Of a DNA stretch of 64,000 nt, positions 34,689 through 46,890 are shown piece by piece. Position numbers and translations under genes: made by a program. The notes under the pieces are model-generated. The model saw only the letters and a list, made by a program, of their open reading frames with translations, was not told the origin of the DNA and searched no databases. The DNA lies in contig OZ020589.1 in the NCBI GenBank assembly GCA_963971535.1, positions 51,537,956-51,601,955 of the forward strand, written 5' to 3'. Origin of the DNA: Notolepis coatsorum. Taxonomy: Eukaryota; Chordata; Actinopteri; Aulopiformes; Paralepididae. The first letter of the stretch is position 1; each line of letters begins with the position of its first letter.

Positions 34689-37324
34689 ATGGCGGAACTG
34701 GAGAGTGGTATTTTTGAGGATCCTTTACAAAAATTTAAAGGATCAAGAAGTGCAAAATTGGGTGCACTTACTAAAAAAAGGAATGAAATCACTGAACTTA
34801 TGGGAAATCATGGAAATGTGGAATTGGTTCACACAAAAATGACAGATTTCTCCAAGTTGTGTGGCGAGTTACATGAACTCAATACAGCTGTAAAGGGTTT
34901 GCTAACCAAAATATCCATAGAGGAAACAAGGGAGGACCAAGCAGAATGGTACGAGCCTAAAGCAGCATCACTGCAGGCATTTGCTGCCCATGTTCAAACG
35001 TGGACTGAAGCGGCACAACCACAGATTGAATATGACAAAGGTGAAGAAGAGGTCCACCCAAAGGACAGCGTTTCAAACACCTCTTCAAGGCGTTCAAGGA
35101 GGTCATCAAAAGGTAGTAGGCACTCTGATTACTCCTCTACATCCTCAACCCGACTCAAACTACAAGCTGAGAAGGCAGTTTTACTGATCAAAGCAGAAGC
35201 ATTAATAAAGAAACAAGCACTGGACAAGGAGGAGGCTGAACTAAAGGAGAGGAGCGACAAGGAGGATGCTGAACTAAAGGGGAGGAGCCGTAAGGAGGAG
35301 GCTGAACTAAAGGAGAGGAGCGACAAGGAGGAGGCTGAACTAAAGGGGAGGAGCCGTAAGGAGGAGGCTGAACTAAAGGCCAAAAGGGAGCAGTTGGAAC
35401 TGCAAACTGAAATACAAGCCACCAGTGCTAAACTGAATGTTTTTACAGAATATGAGAACAATGAATGAATATTTCGATGAAAGGGAAAGGTCTAAGGAAG
35501 CCTCACAAAAGGTTATTCGAGAGGCAATGACGCCCACCTCCACTGATGTCATCACAACATTACCCATCACAAATTCAGATGTGTATGATGTGGAATTCCA
35601 GCCTCTTACTCCATCTGCTCAGCTTGCACAGTTGAACAGACACAGCAGCCTGTTACCAGAAAGTGTTCAAACTGTATATCACCCTGTTTACCCAAGACCA
35701 AGCAACATAGGAGGGGAGCCTGTTGTAAGACGAAAGGAAACGTCACAACAGCCCCAAATTGGAATGTCTGCTTTAAAGGGGAACTATTTTACTATTTCTT
35801 TCACTATTTGGGCACTTTTACACAATTCCTGTGAGTCTATGGAACACCTCTGTAATATATATATTTTTTTTATTCATTGTTTTGTATTTCTAATCAAGTC
35901 CTCAAAAACAGCATTTTTCTACCTCAAGATCTCGAGCTGTTTTGAGCCTGGGCTCCTAAACCACGCCGCAGCGTGATGTTCGCCTGAACATTAACATGCA
36001 GCGGTGACTATATGACATCACATATAGGCACATTTTCAAACGATTCAGTTCAGTGAGGGTGAATATTGTGAGAGGAGAATTGGAAGAATGCGCCAATATG
36101 AGAATTTTGAGACATAGATCATATTAATATAAGTTCACATAGCTAGGAAACAATGCTAAACACTCAAAAAGGCCATTTATAAGATAGTTCCCCTTTAAGG
36201 GTCAGCCATGGAGGATCTGCGAAACAGCATGAAAATGGAGCTGTCAGACATGATGGTGCTGTCACTCTAGAAGGATACAGGGAAACACCCGACATGGGCG
36301 GGATCGTCGACGTCATGCAACATCAGAATAGTATAACTGAAGTACTGGTGAAACAGCAAAGACTATCATCCTTACCACCTCTCAGCGTACCCACGTTTAA
36401 AGGGGATCCATTAGAATACAGGTTATTTATACGTGCATTCGAGCATGGTATTGAGGATAGAACTGAAAACTGCAAGGACAGACTGTATTTCCTGGAGCGG
36501 TTTACCATGGGGCAACCCCGAGAAGTGGTACGGAGCTGCCAACATATGGACGCCTCAATAGGATACACGGAGGCCAAAAGGCTCCTAAAGAAGTATTATG
36601 GCAACGAGTACCAGATTGCAACAGCTCACATTGATAAAGCCCTGAACTGGCCAGCAGTCAAAGCTGAAGATGCTGAAGCCCTACAAGCATATTCAGTCTT
36701 TCTAACTGGATGCTGTAAAACGATGGACAGCATTGAGTACATGGAGGAGATGGATAATCCAACCACAATGAGAGCCATTCTCTCTAAATTGCCATACAAA
36801 ATGAAAGAGAGGTGGAGAGGCTTGGCATGTGACCTACAAGAGAAAAGTGGACGGAGAGCTAGATTTAATGATCTAGTTAATTTCATTGATCACCAAGCTA
36901 GAATCATGTCACATCCTTTGTTTGGGAACCTAAAGGAAGTACCCACCTCTTCAGGAAGAACATCAGGACCACTTCCATATCGACCAAGTACACCAAGGGA
37001 GAGGAAGAGTGGTTTTACTACCAGCGTCTCACCCATTAAGAGAGTTACTGGAAGGCCCTCACCAGCCGCCCTCAAGCCATGTTTGTTCTGTCAGGGAGAG
37101 CACAGTTTGGACCTTTGCAGAGAACTGGACAAGAAGCCACAAAAGGAAAAGTTGGATTTCTTGAAAAGCAAAGGAGTGTGCTTTGGCTGTCTGTCATATG
37201 GACACATGAGCAAGGGATGCACACATAAAGTGACTTGTCAAGTGTGTTCACTTAGGCACCCTACCATACTCCATATACATAAACAGGTCGACGGTGGTAA
37301 AGAAAATAAAAATAGGGAACAGAC
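34689..37324 (+). pseudogene. BEL/Pao gag region with TTAA element inserted
   Basis: The ATG at 34689 opens MAELESGIFEDPLQKF. An N-terminal helical part is followed by Ser/Arg-rich sequence and a charged coiled coil with 12-residue repeats (KEEAELKERSD / KEEAELKGRSR, 35226-35380). The frame ends at 35468 while the protein continues in another frame from 35437 (NEYFDERERSKEASQ), a frameshift. After the TTAA element it goes on with a DUF1759-type domain (VPTFKGDPLEYRLFIRAFEH ... RLLKKYYGNEYQI ... RAILSKLPYKM) and a Cys/His-rich part (CLFCQGEHSLDLC, then CFGCLSYGHMSKGC and CQVCSLRH), as in BEL/Pao. It ends at the hAT at 37325. Confidence 0.85.
35777..36194. mobile_element. TTAA-type MITE inside BEL gag
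   Basis: Ends are aggggaactat and its reverse complement; TTAA flanks both (35773-35776 and 36195-36198). Removing the element together with one TTAA leaves the gag codons in register across the join, so it has piggyBac- or Kolobok-type target behaviour. No coding frame of its own. Confidence 0.88.
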
Positions 37325-38713
37325 CAGGGTTAGAAATTAACATTTTTTTTCAAGGGCTTTTTTTGCCCCCCTTAATTGATTTTCGGGGGCTTTTTTTTGT
37401 ATTTCGGGGGCACTGAATTTTTATGATGAAAATTAACATAAGGATTATAAAACATTGTTGACACTTTTTTTTACAGTCTTCGTCCCTATGTTTGATAATG
37501 TAATGTTAATGTCTCCATATATAGGGCTCTACGCTAACCTTTTTCCCAAGGAGCACATGTGCTCCTAAATAAAATGTTAATAAATAAAATCTAAATAAAA
37601 ATTTAGGAGCACACAAAGAAATTTAGGAGCACAGTGAAAATTGTTCAAGTAACAGAGTTTATTAACTATTTATCTCATGCATTATTATACTGTGCGTGTG
37701 CACACTATGAATTGAAAATGGGGGACCCTGATGTAAACAAGACCAAAGTCTTTCTCTGGTCTGCATCCCCTTAACTTGTGTGTATTGAGCTGTACTGTAT
37801 TGTACCCATTCTGCAATCTGTTAATAAAGTTTTCAATCAATCAAACGCAAAGGATATCGGTTGTCAAGCTGCTTTTGTATGTTGTAGTGTTGTTATGATA
37901 CCAACATTTTGACTTTGATACAGATAGGAAAGGTAATGGAATATATTATTAGATGACAGAACATTGAAAATTCTTTATACAATTATTTAATTCATTATGA
38001 AATAGAAATTCCGTTTTTGGGTGGAACGTTTGTTGCAAGGAGGGAGGAGGCGGGGACCGCTGCGTGTTACACACAACACGGAGAAATGGTCTAGCTGCTT
38101 CGGTGCGTCGTTAACGTTAACGTCGGAAGAAATTCCCCACTAAGCCCTAAATTCAGAGCAGAGCAGTATCCTAATGACTTTTATGCTTCAGTCGATAAGG
38201 TGTTTTGCGAATTCTGTCAACATACCGTGGGGACTGGACCCGCAAAAACACGTGCGAATATCACTTCAAAAGCCATGTCAGCCGGATTCCTCTCTTTCTC
38301 CTCGTCTCTCTTTTGCTCAAAATAAAAATGAATGGGCTTCATGGCTGGCTGATTTTTTTGCGTTGTCTGATTCTGAATGTATAACTTGCCTAAGCCGGTA
38401 ACGTGACTTTGTTTTCGGGCGCTACTGTGATTGGACGTTTATGCGCCTTGTGTAATGTGGGACTATTATAACAGCGGAGCTGTTTTGTAATCGTCACTCG
38501 TCTCGAGTAAATGATTTTTCCGGGTGGCGCGCACACACATATTATTAGGGCCAAACACAAGGGAAATGCTCGCACTGTAGATCATATATATAATTATATA
38601 TATAATTAGTAAACTGTCGGGGGCATTTTCTGCCCCCCTTAACTGATATTCGGGGGCATTTTGTCCATTTTCAAGGGCATTTTGCCCCGAGCCCCCGTTA
38701 ATTTCGAACCCTG
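37325..38713. mobile_element. hAT-type DNA transposon inside BEL gag-pol
   Basis: The duplication GAACAGAC lies at 37317-37324 and 38714-38721. Ends are cagggttagaaattaac and, read inward, cagggttcgaaattaac. Repeated gggggcattttgcccc words lie inside both ends. It contains one family A LINE tail. Confidence 0.92.
37707..37846 (+). mobile_element. LINE 3' tail (family A)
   Basis: tgaattgaaaatgggggacc through aataaagttttcaatcaatc, nested in the hAT within BEL. Confidence 0.85.
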
Positions 38714-39237
38714 GAACAGACTGTTACCAGTGCATTTATAACTGGAGACGGTGAAACCCACACAGGGGCCGGGGAGCCTGACTGCATGTTATCTATAGTG
38801 CCAGTGAGGGTGAAAATGAAGAAGGGTAATCGCATGATACAAACTTATGCCTTTCTGGACTCAGGAAGCACCGGCACCTTCTGTACAGAAGCTCTTCTCC
38901 GAGACCTCAAGGTTTCAGGAAGAAGTACAGACATCCTTCTCAAAACCATGAATAAAGAGGAAGTCGTCAGTACCTCCGTGGTCTGTGGAATGGAGGTATG
39001 TGGCATGGACGACAACACACTAGTGGAACTCCCCGCTGTCTACACGCAGAAGAAAATACCTGTGACCAAAGACCATATTCCCACTCAGGAATACGTGGAT
39101 CAGTGGCCATATTTGCAGCAGGTACATCTCCGTCACATTGATGCTGACATTGGCCTGTTAATCGGAACCAATGTACCAAAGGCCATGGAACCATGGATGG
39201 TTATCAACAGCCAGAGAGACGGTCCATACGCTGTTAA
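38714..39237 (+). pseudogene. BEL/Pao aspartic protease region
   Basis: Reads CMLSIVPVRVKMKKGN, then the active-site box AFLDSGSTGTFC and later HIDADIGLLIGTNVPKAMEP with the closing hydrophobic-Gly motif. This is the retropepsin-type domain of BEL/Pao. After RDGPYAVKT the normal pol continuation is lost and the sequence jumps to the integrase linker. Confidence 0.8.
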
Positions 39238-40085
39238 AACAATTATCTTCTTTCTCGTCTCAGGCAACAGTACTGGGTCCCATGTGCTAATGCATCCATA
39301 CGGAAGTTAATAGCTAAGTGTGTCACCTGCAGAAGATTGGAGTGGAAGTAAAGGTGAGCAGCACATGGCAGATCTGCCTATGGAGAGAGTCACCCCAGAT
39401 GAACCACCTTTCACCAATGTTGGTGTCGATTACTTTGGACCGTTTGTGACCAAGTGTGGTAGAAAAACCGTTAAACGCTATGGAGTCATCTTTACATGTC
39501 TAAACATACGAGCGGTGCATCTGGAAGTGGCACATTCATTGGACACACACTCTTGTATAAATGCCATCCGAAGGTTTACTGCTAGGAGAGGTCAAGTCAA
39601 GTTCATGCGCTCCGATAATGGAACCAACCTAGTTAGAGCAGAGCGGGAACTTAGAGAGGCCATCCAGGGCCTTGACGAGGTCCACATTAAAGACACTCTG
39701 CTTAAAAAGGGCATCACATGGGTTTTTAACCCCCCTTCCGGTTCCCACCATGGTGGTGTTTGGGAGAGACAAATCCGGACAGTCAGAAGGGTCCTCAGCG
39801 CTATTCTACAGCAACAGACACTTGTTCACACCCAACCACCTACTTCTGATGAACACCAAACCTTCTATACCACCTGGAGTGTTCACACCAGAGGACTGCT
39901 ACCCTAGACGCAGATGGCGGCAGGTACAATATATGGCCGACCTTTTTTGGAAGAGATGGACAAAGGAGTACCTGCCCGAGTTACAGGAACGCCAAAAATG
40001 GATACGGAAAAGAAGGAACTTTGATACCGGAGATATTGATGATACTGCCCCCTGCAACTCCTGGATCCTGGGGCGGGTCATATAG
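39238..40085 (+). pseudogene. BEL/Pao integrase
   Basis: It begins in the zinc-binding linker: one frame gives IAKCVTCRRLEW. The core follows: VGVDYFGPF (first Asp), [11 protein letters not shown] (second Asp) and [17 protein letters not shown] (Glu), so the D,D,E residues are present. A frameshift near 39820 moves the C-terminal part to another frame ([19 protein letters not shown] ... SWILGRVI). The loss of everything between protease and this linker removes about 2 kb of reverse transcriptase and RNase H. Confidence 0.85.
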
Positions 40086-40390
40086 ACCATGCCCGACTCC
40101 AGAGGACTGGTTAGACAGGTTCAAATGAGAACCCAGACTACCACTCTTCGCAGACCTATCACAAAGTTGTGTCTGCTGCTCGAGGCTCCTACATAGAACA
40201 CACACATACACACACACACACACACACACCCCCCCCCGTTCACTAATACACTCTTACTGATAACTTGGAAGATGGAAGATTTTTTTGCTTGGATTTTGAT
40301 TTTTGAATGGACTATACATTTTGGCTCCTTTTTTATATTTTGAAAGTTGTAATTGTTTCGTTTGTCTACAAGAACAATTAGAGGCCGGTG

Positions 40391-40866
40391 TGTAGGAGCC
40401 AAATCCTATGATGATAAATTGTAACTTTATTGCCCCCTTAGAAATGTAGTTTATTATGGTATTCGTGCTTTTATTTGTTTATTAATATTTGTCAATGAAT
40501 TCCAAGATGGAGACTTACCTGGTCAACTCCCCTTTTTTCCCACGCTCCCCCTAACCACTCCTATAACATGGCAGGTAATTTAGAGTTCACGCTGGCCCAG
40601 GTGGAGCGGTACCATATAGTTTTTGACCGCACTCAATTCGCATTTGATTGACAGTTTAAGTTGTACATAACCCTTTTTGTTTGTTTTATAGTGGTAGGCA
40701 GCTATTGGGGCTGTTGTGACTCGCTTCCCAATAAATCCTGTTTGTTTTGAAAGTACATTGGACCAGCGTCATCTTTTCTTTTTGGATTGCAATTCGGAGC
40801 GTGTCGGAATAACAACGCATTACCTGGAGCCTCAAGGCAACTGCGGTTCGTATGATTGCCTTTATA
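40391..40866 (+). repeat. BEL/Pao 3' LTR (476 bp)
   Basis: Partner of 33793-34271, followed by ACTAT. A short CA/C tract (40199-40237) lies just upstream in the element's 3' untranslated part. Confidence 0.9.
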
Positions 40867-40933
40867 ACTATATTAAAAAAAATTATATATATATATATAT
40901 TTTTTTTCTTCATATTTCATATTTGATATTAAT

Positions 40934-43900
40934 TCATATTTTGATTGGGAGGCCTGGCTTCCGTTGGCTTCCATAAGGATTCGCCACTGCTCCTACCAAT
41001 TCCTCAGGTAAGTTACCCAGGTACAAATAGGAGAAGGTCTCCGGTATCTTAAAATTCAATATAACCTGCATGGTGGAGTGAACATCTTGCCAATATCGTT
41101 GAATACCTGGACAATTCCAAAAGATATGAGAGTGGTTTGCCTCCCTCTGGCCGCACTGTTTCCAACATGGTTGCTCTATGCCTACTTGTCGGGATTTGAT
41201 TTTGGGAGTTATGAAGAATCTAGTCAAGTTTTTCCAGCAGAATTCTCTCCATGCTTTTGAATTAGTCGAGCTACATTGATTTCTGCACATGTTCTCCGAT
41301 TCGTCTTCGGTTATTTCAATGTTTGATTCCTTTTCCCAATTTGTCTTAATGTAACTTGTGGAGTCAGTTCTGGCCTGAACAAAGCTATTATATAATTTTG
41401 ACACAGTTTTACTCATCTTGTCTCTGTATGCCTGAATGAATAGCTGAATAACACTGTCTATTGGGGTATTGGGCTCAGACACCTTTACCTCTTTTAGAAA
41501 GTACTGGCGTAGTTGTAGGTATCTGAAGAAGTCGTGTTTATCCAAACCATATGTATCTTTCAAGGTTTGAAAGCTCACAAGTTCTCCATTCTCTACCATT
41601 ATGCTGAATGAGGTAATACCTCGGAGAGCCCATTCCTTAAATGTTTGATCATACATTCTTGGTTTAAATCCTAAATCGAAGGCAAACCACCTCAAGATCT
41701 TAATCCTTTTTTCTAACTTGAATTGTTTCACAATTTTGAACCATGTCTGTAGGGTGTGTACAATAAATGGGTTTAAGTTTCTATATAGGGTCTTGGCCTG
41801 CTGTCTATCACCAATTACTGTCTGGAGTGGTATATCAATTGATTTCACTTCAATGTCCTTCCACTTCGCTTTGTAGTCCCTTTCACACCAACAGACCAAA
41901 GGTCTTATTTGCGCTGCATAAGAATACTCCTTCAGATTTGGGAGGGACATGCCTCCCTTCTCTTTAGGGAGTTGGAGTGTCCGGAACCTAATTCTCGTTT
42001 TTTTCCCGCTCCATATTAATCTAGAAATCATCCTGTCCCACTCGTTAAACTGTTTAGCAGGGATTTCCACCGGCAAGGACTGGAAAAGATATAGTAGTCT
42101 AGGGACTACGTTCATTTTTACTGAGTCTATTCTGGAGGTGAAATCCAGGGGGGCTAATGACCATCTTTCTATATATTTTTTAATTTGTGTGTTTAGGGGC
42201 TGGTAATTTGCTTCATATAATTTTGTTAAGTCCTTAGTCAGCCTTACTCCCAGATATTTTATGGACTTCATGTTCCAATTTAAATTGTAATTTTCTTTTA
42301 TTTCTCTTGGGGGGGGGGGGGGGGGGTATAGTTATATGTAAGTATCTGTGTTTTTCCTATATTTAGTTTGTATCCCGAATGTTGACCATAGGTTTCAATA
42401 AGGTCCATTAGTCTAGGGAGGCTCAGACTAGGGTTTTTTAAGTAAATTAAGACATCATCCACGTATAATGCTATCTTATGCTCTGTTTCTTTTATATTAA
42501 TACCTGTTATATTGGGGTCTTCCCTTAATTGCTTGGGCTAGCGGTTCAATGAAAATCGCGAACAGGGCTTGTTTAATCTCATTCATAATATGTAGTGTTC
42601 GTCTTAAGTTATCCTGGGTTTGGCGACCAGATATAAATCCAGTTTGGTCCGTGTTTATTAGGTCTGGCAAAAACTGTTCTAATCTTTTCGTGATAATGGA
42701 GGCGTACAGTTTATAATCCAAATTAAGGATTGATATTGGTCTAAACAAACTACATAATTCCTTATCTTTACCCTCCTTGGGAAGTACTGTTATAGTCGCC
42801 TCCCTCCAGGAGGGAGGGGGGATGCCCTTTCTACGAGTGTAGTTAAATGAGGCCACCAGCAATGGCATGATCTCCTGGCGAAAAGCTTTGTACCATTCTG
42901 CTGGAAGGCCGTCACTACCTGGCGATTTGTTAGCTTTAAGATTAGATATTGTCCTGTCTAACTCCTCTATAGTGATTTCTGCAGTTATAATTTTGTTCTG
43001 CATTTTGCCAATTGAGGGCAGGTCAAGAGACCTCAGGAATGCAATAGTGGCTTCACTATCTATTTGTGCTGGTTGTGTATATAGGTTTTTGTAGTATGAT
43101 TCAAAGGCCTTCTCTATATCTTCCAAATTACTGGACACTACTCCAGTTAAGGGATCTTTAATCTTATTAATTGTATTTTGTGTCTGTTGCTTTCGCAACC
43201 TTCTGGCCAATAATCTAGTAGCCTTTGGGCCTGATTCATAATATGTTTGATGTAAAATTTTTGATTTTTTCTCAATGTCATCTTTATAGACTTCGTCAAT
43301 CAATTTTCTTGTTTCCCTAATTTGCTGTAGCAGCTGACTAGTTGGAGTATTTTTATGCTGTTGCTCTATAGATGCCAATTTTTGGGTTAGATCCTGATAT
43401 TTGCGCTCTTTCGTCCTCTTCAGTGTTGCTGTGATGGGAATCATTTTCCGCCTTAGCACAGCTTTTGCAGAATCCCAAACAATCACTGGATTAACCTCAC
43501 CATTATCATTATTCTCTATAGGCTATATGTTTTTATTTCTGTCCTAATACTTTCAACAATTGTTTAGTTGTTCAGTGTTCCTTGGCCTACTATCCAAGTG
43601 TAAAGTCATATAGACTGCAGAGTGGTCTGATATGTCAGTAGTTCCCAAAGTACAATCCCTTATCCTATGTCTATCACCTCTAAACATAAAAAGATAGTCA
43701 ATTCTTGAATAAACAGAGTGAGGAACAGAATAGTGGGTGTAGTCTCTCTCAGACGGGTGGAGATCTCGCCATACATCAAACATTCCTAAGTCTGTGAGTG
43801 AAGCATTAATACTTTTTGTCTGTGGAGTCCTGTTCACCCTATGGCTTGTAGTGTCCAGCTCACGACTAAGAATAGTATTAAAATCTCCCCCACAGATTAG

Positions 43901-44311
43901 TATCCCCTCAGACTCCGCTGCTATCAGATCAATTATGAATTTATAGAAACCTTTGTTGCTCCCCGGTGGGGCATATACATTCAGCAGCGTAACCAAGTTG
44001 CCCTCTAATTTGCATTTTATCATGACATAGCGTCCTTCCTTATCATTCGTTTCTTTCATAAGTTAAAAATGTTATGAGTTAGGAATTAGTATAGAAACAC
44101 CTCGTTTATGACCCGATCTAAACGAGCTATAGAACGTATTCCTATATCCATATTTCTTGAGTTTCTCGTGCTCCATCTGAGAGAGATGCGTTTCTTGTAA
44201 AAAGATAATTTGAGCTTTTTCACGTTTCAATTTGGTTATGACTTTGCTCCGTTTAACTGGGTTAACCAGACCATTTACATTTATAGATACCACCTTAAAG
44301 TTTCTACTCAT
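40934..44311 (-). pseudogene. Tx1/L1-like ORF2: endonuclease and reverse transcriptase
   Basis: The start MSRNFKVVSINVNGL is followed by IFLQETHL, ICGGDFN, RIDYLF and SDHSAVY, the apurinic-type endonuclease motifs. Then come NKSPGSDGLPAEWY, FRPISILNLDYKLYASII and DQTGFISGRQ of the reverse transcriptase. The catalytic box YVDD lies at 42454-42465. The C-terminal part holds the Cys/His motif CWKQCGQREANHSHIFWNC. The frame is broken between 44072 and 44059, 43553 and 43486, and around 42497-42271. A G-run (42309-42326) adds to the last break. Segments of 79, 168, 329 and 445 codons remain open. Confidence 0.88.
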
Positions 44312-44409
44312 CTGTGCTTTAACAACTTAAACCTGACAGTGTCAACCCGGAATTCACACATTACTAAACATGAACAGTTAGACATATACACATAGAGAAC
44401 AGGTGTAAC

Positions 44410-45009
44410 TAGGGCTGGGCGATATGGAAAAAAATCATATTGCGATAACGATATGATAATTTTATTTTATTTCTCGATATCGATAATTATCGAATTGTTA
44501 TAAGTATAAAAAAAAAAAAAAAAAAAAAAAAACTTATTTCGTTTTTTTTCTTTTTTTCTTAACAACAGATGTATGTTTATTTTGCAGCAATTCTTTGTCA
44601 TTGCCGCCATCTATAGTGTTACATCCCCTCACACTCCAGTTCTCAGGCTGCAGCTGGTTTAAAAGCTAAAGTAAACCGGCTTCTCTGCTGGCTGTGGCTC
44701 CAGAGGAGTTGAACAGTTCTGGCTCTGCTAGTTTATTTTCGATCTTTTGGCGCTTTTTTGGTGGACAAACCATGTGCACTGTGACTCGTGACTGGAGTCT
44801 AGTTCTGCTAGCACACATAGCCTACTGTGTACAGACGGTTTCAAAATGTATTTTAAATTAGAAAGCAAACAAAATAAATGGACAAGAGAAAAAGAAATCT
44901 GAATTAGGTCAGTATTGTCATTTGGACAAGCAAAGCCATTACTTTAAGTTGCAGGCAAGAAAGACAAGTCTGTCCACTGTCTCTGGTTTTAAAACTGCCC
45001 TGTTGCAGG

Positions 45010-45040
<31 letters not shown>

Positions 45041-45133
45041 CGATTTTTCGATTTTTTTTTAATTTCGATATTCGATATCGATTATTAAAATATATCGCGA
45101 TATTTATCGTTATCGTTATATCGCCCAGCCCTA
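44410..45133. mobile_element. hAT-type DNA transposon between ORF1 and ORF2 of the LINE
   Basis: The duplication GGTGTAAC lies at 44402-44409 and 45134-45141. Ends are tagggctgggcgatat on both sides. Next to them are runs of cgata/tatcg words. The interior matches 29550-30172 in reverse. No intact transposase. Confidence 0.93.
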
Positions 45134-45813
45134 GGTGTAACATTAACAAAAACAATAATTGGCTTCCAAAAACAGACGTTCGCTGGCCATCCCATGGCTT
45201 AGGTCCCGTTGGGGGTGGGGGGATAGGCTCCACTCAAGTGCAGGCCCCCGCGGGGAAAAAAAGGAGCTATAAAATAAAAGAGAAAGTGCCTGAGTGACTC
45301 TCGTCGGTCTTTCAATAATCAAGTGGAGTCTGTTAAAACCCTCTGAGGTCTAAAGTAACTAGCTCCACCTTCTCAGAATATTCTCTTTTTTTTGTTACAT
45401 AATGTAAAATTACAGATTCATACCTTCAAAATAAGCCATCAATTGTCAAATTTGAGACGATAGTTTTCAATCAATGTCCTATCAAACATTCTGGTAAAAT
45501 CCTAACTACTTTTCAGGATAGGACTTGAACAGGATCCAAGTTCATTCAGCTATCTGATGAAAGAACTACACTCCCAGAATTCAATGTGATCTATAAAAAG
45601 GGAGACTAATAGTCATCCAGTCATTTGGGTCAAGGGGCTATTCAGCGTTCACGTGAATAGCTTACAGCTAGTCCGCATTAGAACGTCTAACGTTAAGCGA
45701 GTCAAAACAACACAATACAGCCCATATTCCTTAGACATATTCGGGCAGTTTACTCACGTCACGTTGAATTAACTCACCAGTCTTATTATGCTATGTATTT
45801 CTCACCCTGAGAT

Positions 45814-46890
45814 TTATATGCTGGTGGTACATTGAAAGTCCTGCAGTCTGTTCTTTGCTCGTTGGGCTATTCCTCTCTCCCTCTCGCTCACGTCTCCCGG
45901 GTGTCTCTCCTTCCTTCCAGCGCGCTGCCACGGTTGTCCTCGCTGTAGTCGCTCGTCCTGGTCTGTTCTAGCAGCGCGGGGAGCTGGTTCTTCCACAGCG
46001 ACTCCTCTCTTCTTCAGATCCTGTGCGGCTTCCTCTGCGCTGTCATATGTGCGTGTGCCGGAGTCCCAGTGGATTCGGATCTTAGCAAGGGGTGTCTGGA
46101 ACCGAATCCCTTTCACTTTCAGTGCCCTTTTGATGCCACTATATTCTCTTCTCCTCTGCATCACCGCCGTCGCATAGTCGAGGCGTTTGCCCTCGATCTC
46201 AATCTTCTTCTGCCAGGCTTTAGTGATGACCATCTCTTTGGTAGTGAATTGGAGAAAGTTTATTATAATCGATCTAGGTGGTGCATCGGGTCCTGGCTTT
46301 TGAGCTAATGCTCTGTGGGCCCGCTGGATCTGCAGGTCGGTATCTGTCGGTAGTGAGAGCTCAGCTCTTAGCAGTTTATCAATAAACTCCGGGAGAGGGC
46401 AGTCTTTCTCCGTTCCCTCCGGTACGTTATAGATGCGCATATTTGTTCTTCTGGACCTCCCTTCCATGTCCGTTAGCGCTTCTTGCATGGCTCTCTGCTG
46501 TTCCAAAGACATGAGGAGTGTTTCCTTGACCGTCATATTCCATGTTTCTGTTTCTCCGATGCGCGCCTCTGCCTCGTGTATTCTGGTGCTTTGTGCTTTG
46601 GCCTGTAGTGCGTTAGCTCTCAGTTCTTGATTAATTTCCTTTTTAAAATCTTTGAGTTCTGTCATCAGTTCTGTCTTTAATTCTTCTTGTGTCGTTTTCA
46701 AGTCGTTCTTCAGTTCTGTCTTAAGGTTGCGTATCTCTCTGCTAATGTTGGCAAGTCCCTCTTGAATAGTTTCAGTCGTGTTTTCACCGCCGCCATCTTC
46801 ACCCATGTTAGTTAGTCTTACTTTGTCCATCTCGCCGTTTTCGTCGTTGTTCTCCTGTTTTTTACGATTCCTTCGACTCCTTCGACTCAT
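45814..46890 (-). CDS. Tx1/L1-like LINE ORF1 protein (358 aa, intact frame)
   Basis: Opens MSRRSRRNRKKQENN, a basic N-terminus. Residues about 35-130 form a long coiled coil (LKTELKNDLKTTQEELK and neighbours), which in L1 ORF1 drives trimer formation. An RRM-like domain follows with RRTNMRIYNVPEGTEKD near residue 145, then a C-terminal part (FLQFTTKEMVITKAWQKK, RREYSGIKRAL) of the L1 ORF1 type. Its role would be RNA binding and chaperoning in the retrotransposition particle. The frame is undamaged, unlike ORF2. Start chosen as the first ATG upstream of the basic segment. Confidence 0.85.
   Translation of the reverse strand: MSRRSRRNRKKQENNDENGEMDKVRLTNMGEDGGGENTTETIQEGLANISREIRNLKTELKNDLKTTQEELKTELMTELKDFKKEINQELRANALQAKAQSTRIHEAEARIGETETWNMTVKETLLMSLEQQRAMQEALTDMEGRSRRTNMRIYNVPEGTEKDCPLPEFIDKLLRAELSLPTDTDLQIQRAHRALAQKPGPDAPPRSIIINFLQFTTKEMVITKAWQKKIEIEGKRLDYATAVMQRRREYSGIKRALKVKGIRFQTPLAKIRIHWDSGTRTYDSAEEAAQDLKKRGVAVEEPAPRAARTDQDERLQRGQPWQRAGRKERHPGDVSERERGIAQRAKNRLQDFQCTTSI

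Larger units (their letters stand above)
33793..40866 (+). mobile_element. BEL/Pao LTR retrotransposon, internally deleted
   Basis: Two near-identical LTRs (33793-34271 and 40391-40866) are flanked by the 5-bp duplication ACTAT (33788-33792 and 40867-40871). Between them lie gag, an aspartic protease and an integrase of BEL/Pao type. Reverse transcriptase and RNase H are missing. Two DNA transposons sit inside gag-pol (35777-36194 and 37325-38713). The copy cannot be autonomous. Confidence 0.9.
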
